NCBI GenBank assembly: GCA_024404435.1
Contig: JAKSPW010000031.1
Location: forward strand, 1-9,922
Length of the DNA: 9,922 bases
Direction: 5' to 3'
Origin: Clostridia bacterium
GTDB lineage: Bacteria; Bacillota; Clostridia; Oscillospirales; CAG-272
Translations under genes and position numbers: made by a program
Shown: positions 6,124 to 9,922 of the stretch, one piece after another
Layout: each line of letters starts with the position of its first letter
Numbering within the stretch: position 1 is the stretch's first letter
The notes under the pieces: generated by a model
The model's database searches: none
What the model was told of the DNA's origin: nothing
What the model saw: only the letters and a program-made list of their open reading frames with translations

Positions 6124-7679
6124 CACCCGTATCCGCTTTTTTTGTCGAAAATACGATTTATGAGCGAATCAAGCGACAAAAATACGAGAATACAGAGTAC
6201 GATCCGCACCGCAGTTACCGCAGGAGTCGGCTCGCCGCCCGCGAAAAAGCCGGAGGTGACAAGTCCCGCTGCTGCAGCGCAGGCGGCGGGGATCACGGCG
6301 TTTCTTACGGGATCGAGCCCGATCCCCGTGACGCGGCGAAGCCTGAGAAAAGACAGCACGCAGTTTAGCGTTTCGCAGAAATATACGGAAACGACGTAAC
6401 CGGCGACGCCGAAGGACGGAACGAGGATCAGAACGAGCAGAAGGCTCGACGAGGCGTCTATCACGTTGATCTTCATGGAGTGTACCTGCTCACCGATGCC
6501 CTTGAGCATGCAGTCCGTCGTCGTATCAAAGTACATTATCGGCACGAGCGGCGCGACGGCAGCAATACGCGAGCCGGCTTCCGCGCTTGAGTATACGAGC
6601 CGTCCGAGCTCGGATGAAAAGAAGAAAAATACCGCGCCGCATAATATCGCGTACCTTGTGGCTACACGGTACGATCTGCCGATCATCCGCTTCGTCCCCG
6701 CCCTGTCTCCGACGGCTCTGCATTCCGCGAGCTCCGGAATGAGCAGTCCTCCTGCAGACGCGATGACGGCTGACGGAAAAAGCACAAGCGGAAAGACCAT
6801 TCCCTGCAGGATGCCGTATGAAGCAAGAGCCGTTTCTCCGTTCAGACCGCTTTTTTTCATTCCCCACGGTATTGACAGATGCTCTGCCGTACTGAGCCCC
6901 TGCCTTGCAAGCGCACCGACCGCGATCGGCATCGCGACTGCGGCAACGCTTTTAAGAGAGGTCTTCCCGGTGACTTTTGCGTCTGCGGTCTTTGCGTGAG
7001 ACGGACGTCTGTTGTCGGTCAGGAACATTAAGACGTTCAGTATCAGCGAAAGTGCCTCGGATACTGCGGAGCCGCCGACAACGGCAAGGCAGGAATACTC
7101 CACTCTGTCGGTGAGAAACGGCACGCTCACGGTCAGTGCCGCAGAAGTGACGCAGATCTTCACCGCCTGCTCCGTGACGGAAGACAGAGCGTTCTTATAT
7201 ACTTTTCTGAGTCCCGTGAAGTATCCGGACAGTGCGCTCGTGACGGATATGGCGGGAAGTGCCGCCGCAAGCACTCTGAGAGAGAGTATCACGCGTGCGT
7301 CACTGATAAGCCTTTCCGCGATATACGGAGAGAGGAAAAACAGCGCCGTTCCCGTCGGGACGCTGAAAAGAAGCGCGTATACGGTACATCTGAAAGCGAC
7401 TCCGCCCGTCACGGCACGGAAAGAGCGCCCGTCTCCTCCCGCGGCGGCGACAAGCGCGCTCTTTTCGGCAGTCAGTCTCATTGAAGCAAGATTTACTCCC
7501 GACAGGGACAGCGTCACGGCAAAGCCGTAAACGCTCATAACGAGAGTAAAAAGTCCCATGCTCCGGGCCCCGATCTTTGCGGAAACGTATGCGTTGAAGC
7601 TGACGGCGGCAAAGCGCAGAAAAATATTGATCGCGGCAAGGTACGCAGCGTTAAACAGAAATGCTTTTGTTCTTTTCAT
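6120..7679 (-). CDS. SpoVB/MATE-like lipid-linked polysaccharide flippase
   Basis: A 519-residue integral membrane protein of the MOP superfamily (polysaccharide flippase / SpoVB branch). It is very hydrophobic, with roughly 12-14 helices. The N-terminal segment GARSMGLFTLVMSVYGFAVTL (starting at 37), followed by SGVNLASMRLTAE (60-72), matches the SpoVB pattern. So do SGYFTGLRKVYKNALSSVTEQ (starting at 151) and a C-terminal half beginning near 243 with PIAVGALARQ. Members move lipid-linked sugar or peptidoglycan precursors across the membrane; SpoVB itself acts in spore cortex synthesis. A non-sporulation role is equally possible, because such genes are multi-copy in Clostridia. Start 7679 is chosen for AGAGGA (7685-7690) five bases upstream; a farther in-frame ATG at 7742 would add 21 residues unlike the family. 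No clear terminator follows, and the next operon's distal promoter overlaps its stop, so some read-through into tilS-hpt-ftsH is likely. Confidence 0.88.
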   Translation of the reverse strand: MKRTKAFLFNAAYLAAINIFLRFAAVSFNAYVSAKIGARSMGLFTLVMSVYGFAVTLSLSGVNLASMRLTAEKSALVAAAGGDGRSFRAVTGGVAFRCTVYALLFSVPTGTALFFLSPYIAERLISDARVILSLRVLAAALPAISVTSALSGYFTGLRKVYKNALSSVTEQAVKICVTSAALTVSVPFLTDRVEYSCLAVVGGSAVSEALSLILNVLMFLTDNRRPSHAKTADAKVTGKTSLKSVAAVAMPIAVGALARQGLSTAEHLSIPWGMKKSGLNGETALASYGILQGMVFPLVLFPSAVIASAGGLLIPELAECRAVGDRAGTKRMIGRSYRVATRYAILCGAVFFFFSSELGRLVYSSAEAGSRIAAVAPLVPIMYFDTTTDCMLKGIGEQVHSMKINVIDASSSLLLVLILVPSFGVAGYVVSVYFCETLNCVLSFLRLRRVTGIGLDPVRNAVIPAACAAAAGLVTSGFFAGGEPTPAVTAVRIVLCILVFLSLDSLINRIFDKKSGYGC

Positions 7680-7747
7680 CGAATTCCTCTCATTTTTCAT
7701 TTTTACATTTGTATGACGCCGGACGGCAAATAAGAATAACAAAAAAC

Positions 7748-7772
7748 GCTCTTCCCCGTTGACATAAAGAGC
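7748..7772. repeat. Short inverted repeat around the -35 box
   Basis: GCTCTT (7748-7753) and AAGAGC (7767-7772) form a perfect 6-bp inverted repeat with a 13-base centre that contains the TTGACA -35 box. The spacing fits a possible operator for a dimeric regulator in the 131-base divergent region between the flippase and the JAB-domain gene. A 6-bp match can arise by chance. Confidence 0.25.
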
Positions 7773-7787
7773 TCAAGTTGGTATAAT
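7759..7787 (+). promoter_or_regulatory. Perfect-consensus promoter of the jab-tsaE-tsaB-rpiB run
   Basis: TTGACA (7759-7764) and TATAAT (7782-7787) are separated by exactly 17 bases, a full match to the housekeeping sigma consensus. Predicted start is near 7794, giving a leader of less than 20 bases. The leader holds AAGGCGGTGATC (7798-7809), which differs at one base from the full complement of the 16S rRNA 3' end. Strong constitutive expression is the natural inference. Confidence 0.9.
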
Positions 7788-7810
7788 ATTTCAAGAAAGG
7801 CGGTGATCGG

Positions 7811-8221
7811 GTGTCAGACAAAAACGACGTCAGACGCGCTCTTTTCAGAGCCGCCGGAACGACGGACAAAGATGAACTGTGCCTGACATCGAAAAGCGCC
7901 GCGGGATACTACGTCTCGCTCCTCATGAAGGACTCGGCAAAGGGATATGCTTATGTCCTGCTCCTCGACAGAGATGGCCGTGTGAAAAAGGCCGTCTGCA
8001 TCAAGAGAGGCGATGGTTGCACGGACCTCGTCAGAGAGATCGAAAAGGCTCTCTCGGGCGGCGGCTTCACGTCCTTCATCGTCGTTCACAATCATCTCGG
8101 CAATCCGACGACTCCGTCAAGCGAAGACGAAGCGGTAACGGATTATCTGAGAGAAAAATACACGTCTTTGTTCGCGGGACACTACGTCACATCGGACTTT
8201 GACTACACGTTCATAAACTGA
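7811..8221 (+). CDS. Small RadC-like JAB-domain protein with degenerate JAMM motif
   Basis: A 136-residue cytoplasmic protein that resembles only the C-terminal JAB/MPN domain of RadC (usual length ~220-230); the N-terminal helix-hairpin-helix region is absent. Start is GTG at 7811, set by the near-perfect Shine-Dalgarno GGCGG (7799-7803) seven bases upstream. RadC-like landmarks run in order: LTSKSAAGYYVSLLM (25-39), AYVLLLDRDGRV (47-58), REIEKAL (75-81), SFIVVHNHLGNPTTPSSED (88-106), and a final TSDFDYTFIN. The metal-site half HxH-x7-SxxD is kept (His93, His95, Ser103, Asp106). The Pro after HNH is Leu96, and the conserved Glu that precedes the glycine in RadC (EELFxG) is replaced: the aligned segment reads AVCIKRG (61-67). 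Catalytic competence is therefore doubtful. Its TGA overlaps an in-frame ATG for tsaE by one base. Even in full RadC the biochemical role is uncertain. The function here is unknown. Confidence 0.78.
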   Translation: MSDKNDVRRALFRAAGTTDKDELCLTSKSAAGYYVSLLMKDSAKGYAYVLLLDRDGRVKKAVCIKRGDGCTDLVREIEKALSGGGFTSFIVVHNHLGNPTTPSSEDEAVTDYLREKYTSLFAGHYVTSDFDYTFIN

Positions 8222-8238
8222 TGAAAGGACACGGCAGA

Positions 8239-8664
8239 ATGCAGATCTTTCACACGGAAAGCGACGCCGATACCATGAAGCTCGGCGCCTGTCTTGCCGA
8301 AAAAATAAAAAAAGACGGCAAAAGCCGTGCTTTCGTTGCAATATACGGAGACCTCGGAGCGGGCAAGACCGTTTTCACGAGAGGCTTCGTCTCCGTTCTC
8401 TCTCCCGGAAGCCGTGTGAAAAGCCCGACTTACACGATCGTCAACGAGTATCTCAAGGGCGAAGTTCCCGTTTACCACTTCGACTTCTACCGCATCGAGG
8501 ACACGGACGAGCTCTTCGGCATCGGATTTGAGGATTACGTCGAGGGCGGCATCTGCATCGGCGAGTGGTGCGAGAAGCTCGGGGATGAAGTTCCCGCCGG
8601 AGCAATCAAGGTAACTATTGAAAAAGCAGGTGAATCGTCACGAACGGTCACCATTGAGGAATAA
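8239..8664 (+). CDS. tsaE: tRNA threonylcarbamoyladenosine biosynthesis ATPase TsaE
   Basis: A P-loop ATPase that works with TsaB and TsaD to move threonylcarbamoyl from TsaC/Sua5-made threonylcarbamoyl-AMP onto A37 of ANN-decoding tRNAs (t6A). From ATG 8239 it has 141 residues, the usual length. Visible motifs are Walker A GDLGAGKT (37-44), the switch-like SPTYTIVNEY (62-71), the acidic HFDFYRI (80-86) and the family segment GIGFEDYVEGGICIGEW (94-110). I prefer 8239 because AAAGGA (8224-8229) lies 9 bases upstream and MQIFHTES begins as homologs do. An in-frame ATG at 8221 would add six residues (MKGHGR) and overlap the preceding stop as ATGA-type coupling, but it has no Shine-Dalgarno. The tsaB start follows the stop by one base, so the two are coupled. 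Confidence 0.94.
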   Translation: MQIFHTESDADTMKLGACLAEKIKKDGKSRAFVAIYGDLGAGKTVFTRGFVSVLSPGSRVKSPTYTIVNEYLKGEVPVYHFDFYRIEDTDELFGIGFEDYVEGGICIGEWCEKLGDEVPAGAIKVTIEKAGESSRTVTIEE

Positions 8665-8665
8665 T

Positions 8666-9382
8666 ATGTGGACACTCGGATTTGACACTACTGCCGGAGT
8701 CGTCACGGCGGCGCTCCTTGACGGAGAGACCGTCGCTTTCAAGTACTCCTGCAAATCGTCGACGTCGCACAGCACGACGCTTCTGCCGGCGATAGAAGAC
8801 ATGCTCAGAAAAGCGGAGATATCGGTTAAAGACCTCGGTCTTATCTCCTGCTCCGCCGGCCCCGGCTCGTTCACGGGAGTCAGGATCGGCACGTCTACCG
8901 CAAAGGGCCTTGCCGCACCGCACGATATTCCCTGCGTCGGCGTTTCGTCTCTCGAGGCGATGGCTTATATGTTCGGCAGCACGGAGGGAATCGTCTGCCC
9001 CGCGCTGAACGCGAGACGGGGCAACGTGTATACTGCTCTTTTCCGTTCCGACGGAAAAGGAAACGTCACGAGGCTGACGCCCGACGATCTCGTCGCGATC
9101 TCGGGGCTCGGTGAGTTTGCCGCACAGACCGACGGAACAATTACGGTGACCGGAGACGCAAACGACGAAGTACTCGCTTCTCTCACGGATGCGGGACTCG
9201 ACGCCGTGATCGCCCCCGTCGGATACGAGCTGCCGTCGGGCTTCGGAGCGGCTCTTGCGGGAAGAAAAAAGTATCTCGAAGCGGACGACAAAAGCGCCTT
9301 CACCGCAAAGGCGTTGATGCCGATATACCTGAGAAAGTCTCAGGCGGAAAGAGAGCTCGACAAAACGGGCTACAAAGCGTAA
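8666..9382 (+). CDS. tsaB: tRNA threonylcarbamoyladenosine biosynthesis protein TsaB
   Basis: A 238-residue ASKHA-fold protein that dimerises with TsaD and recruits TsaE in t6A synthesis; it is itself not the catalytic subunit. The N-terminal strand MWTLGFDTTAGVVTAALLDG (1-20) and the hallmark SAGPGSFTGVRIGTSTAKGL (63-82) are clear. PALNARRGNVYTALF (112-126) and the C-terminal PIYLRKSQAERE (219-230) are also typical. Length matches the usual 220-240. Start 8666 is fixed by GAGGA (8656-8660) five bases upstream, itself within the end of tsaE, and by the conserved N-terminus. Further upstream in-frame starts would run through tsaE. It ends with tandem TAA TAA stops. In many Firmicutes rimI and tsaD follow; here the next gene is rpiB, so those partners must be elsewhere if present. 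Confidence 0.96.
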   Translation: MWTLGFDTTAGVVTAALLDGETVAFKYSCKSSTSHSTTLLPAIEDMLRKAEISVKDLGLISCSAGPGSFTGVRIGTSTAKGLAAPHDIPCVGVSSLEAMAYMFGSTEGIVCPALNARRGNVYTALFRSDGKGNVTRLTPDDLVAISGLGEFAAQTDGTITVTGDANDEVLASLTDAGLDAVIAPVGYELPSGFGAALAGRKKYLEADDKSAFTAKALMPIYLRKSQAERELDKTGYKA

Positions 9383-9417
9383 TAAAACGTCTTTTGACGG
9401 ATAAACAGGAGAATAAA

Positions 9418-9873
9418 ATGGCAAAAAGAGAAAAGTTCACGGTCGCACTCGCGGCTGACCACGCAGGCTTCCCGCTCAAAGAAGCACTTCTCGAGCACCT
9501 CATGAAAAGAGGTATCGACTGCATCGACTGCGGCACGAACAGCACCGAAAGCTGTGACTATCCTCAGTACGCCGTATCGGGCTGTTGCAAGGTGCTCGAC
9601 GGAGAAGCCGATCTGACGACCCTCTGCTGCGGAACGGGCATCGGGATGAGCATGGCTGCCAACAAGCTGAAGGGCATCCGCGCGGCTTGCTGCTCGGACG
9701 TTTTCAGTGCTAAATATACAAGACTTCACAACAACGCGAACGTCCTCTGTCTCGGCTCACGCGTCGTCGGTGCGGGGCTCGCGTGCGAGCTCGCCGACGT
9801 TTTCGTCGACACCGGCTTTGAAGGCGGAAAGCATCAGAGACGCATTGATATGATCGCAGACCTTGAAAAATGA
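9418..9873 (+). CDS. rpiB: Ribose-5-phosphate isomerase B
   Basis: A 151-residue cytoplasmic RpiB/LacAB-family enzyme that interconverts ribose 5-phosphate and ribulose 5-phosphate in the pentose phosphate pathway. Visible features are AADHAGFPLKEALLEHL (12-28) with substrate-binding Asp14-His15, SCDYPQYA (45-52), and the catalytic-Cys loop CCGTGIGMSMAANK (70-83) with Cys71. HNNANVLCLGSRVVG (104-118) and the C-terminal FEGGKHQRRIDMI (134-146) are also present. Length is standard. ATG 9418 is chosen for AGGAG (9407-9411) six bases upstream; a TTG at 9394 would sit before that site. It is unusually Cys-rich (12 Cys). It follows tsaB by 35 bases with no promoter seen, so it is probably the last gene of the run. 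An allose-6-phosphate or LacA/LacB-type substrate is a less likely alternative, because no matching sugar operon is nearby. Confidence 0.95.
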   Translation: MAKREKFTVALAADHAGFPLKEALLEHLMKRGIDCIDCGTNSTESCDYPQYAVSGCCKVLDGEADLTTLCCGTGIGMSMAANKLKGIRAACCSDVFSAKYTRLHNNANVLCLGSRVVGAGLACELADVFVDTGFEGGKHQRRIDMIADLEK

Positions 9874-9876
9874 GAT

Positions 9877-9900
9877 TTGCCCGTGCGAAAGCACGGGCAA
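9877..9900 (+). terminator. GAAA-loop hairpin after rpiB
   Basis: A perfect 10-bp stem, TTGCCCGTGC and GCACGGGCAA, is capped by a GAAA tetraloop and starts three bases after the rpiB stop. The stem is very stable, but what follows (GTTATATTGC) is only loosely T-rich. Termination is probable, though a transcript-end stabiliser is also possible. Confidence 0.65.
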
Positions 9901-9922
9901 GTTATATTGCTTCGCAGTTATA

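Noticed and set aside
7708..7736. Possible minus-strand promoter for the flippase gene (TTCTTA-17-TACAAA)
   Set aside because: The -35 box matches consensus at only three positions. The flippase must be transcribed from somewhere in this divergent region, but this match is too weak to list.
7680..7742. 21-residue extension of the flippase from ATG 7742
   Set aside because: It has no Shine-Dalgarno and is unlike family N-termini. ATG 7679 has AGAGGA at the right distance.
9902..9922. Possible end of a convergent gene, or a second small hairpin, at the right edge
   Set aside because: Only about 20 bases are visible; no frame or stem can be supported.

Overview
The window reads as core chromosome of a Gram-positive, Clostridia-like bacterium. 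The evidence is the tilS-hpt-ftsH gene order typical of Firmicutes, a SpoVB-like flippase, a YitT-family protein, strong purine-rich Shine-Dalgarno sites and near-consensus sigma-A-type promoters with 17-base spacers. Genes are tightly packed, with no gene-free stretch above about 130 bases. I see no mobile element, CRISPR array, tRNA, rRNA or obvious sign of recent transfer. Genus-level placement is not possible from the sequence alone.

Layout. On the minus strand, reading right to left from about 7680: (1) a SpoVB/MATE-like multi-membrane flippase (6120-7679); (2) two tandem promoters (6044-6123) that appear to drive a four-gene run: an unrecognised 80-residue two-helix membrane protein, tilS (tRNA-Ile lysidine synthetase), hpt (hypoxanthine phosphoribosyltransferase) and ftsH (membrane AAA+ zinc protease), closed by a strong hairpin terminator (1621-1647); (3) an excellent promoter (1590-1618), tucked directly behind that terminator, driving a hydroxypyruvate-isomerase-family TIM-barrel protein and then a YitT-family membrane protein cut by the left edge. 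On the plus strand, starting from a perfect TTGACA-17-TATAAT promoter (7759-7787): a small degenerate RadC-like JAB-domain protein, tsaE, tsaB (both for the t6A tRNA modification) and rpiB (ribose-5-phosphate isomerase B), ending in a GAAA-capped hairpin at 9877-9900.

How the genes fit together. The two main runs both carry tRNA-modification genes that support correct decoding: TilS makes lysidine at position 34 of the AUA-reading tRNA-Ile, and TsaE/TsaB help make t6A at position 37 of ANN-decoding tRNAs. They sit beside nucleotide salvage and pentose phosphate enzymes (Hpt, RpiB) and membrane quality control (FtsH). 

I found no convincing new biological system. The items most worth a second look are the RadC-like protein that keeps the HxH...SxxD half of the JAMM motif but lacks the upstream glutamate and the HhH domain, the unrecognised small membrane protein at the head of the tilS-hpt-ftsH operon, and the compact promoter/terminator architecture.
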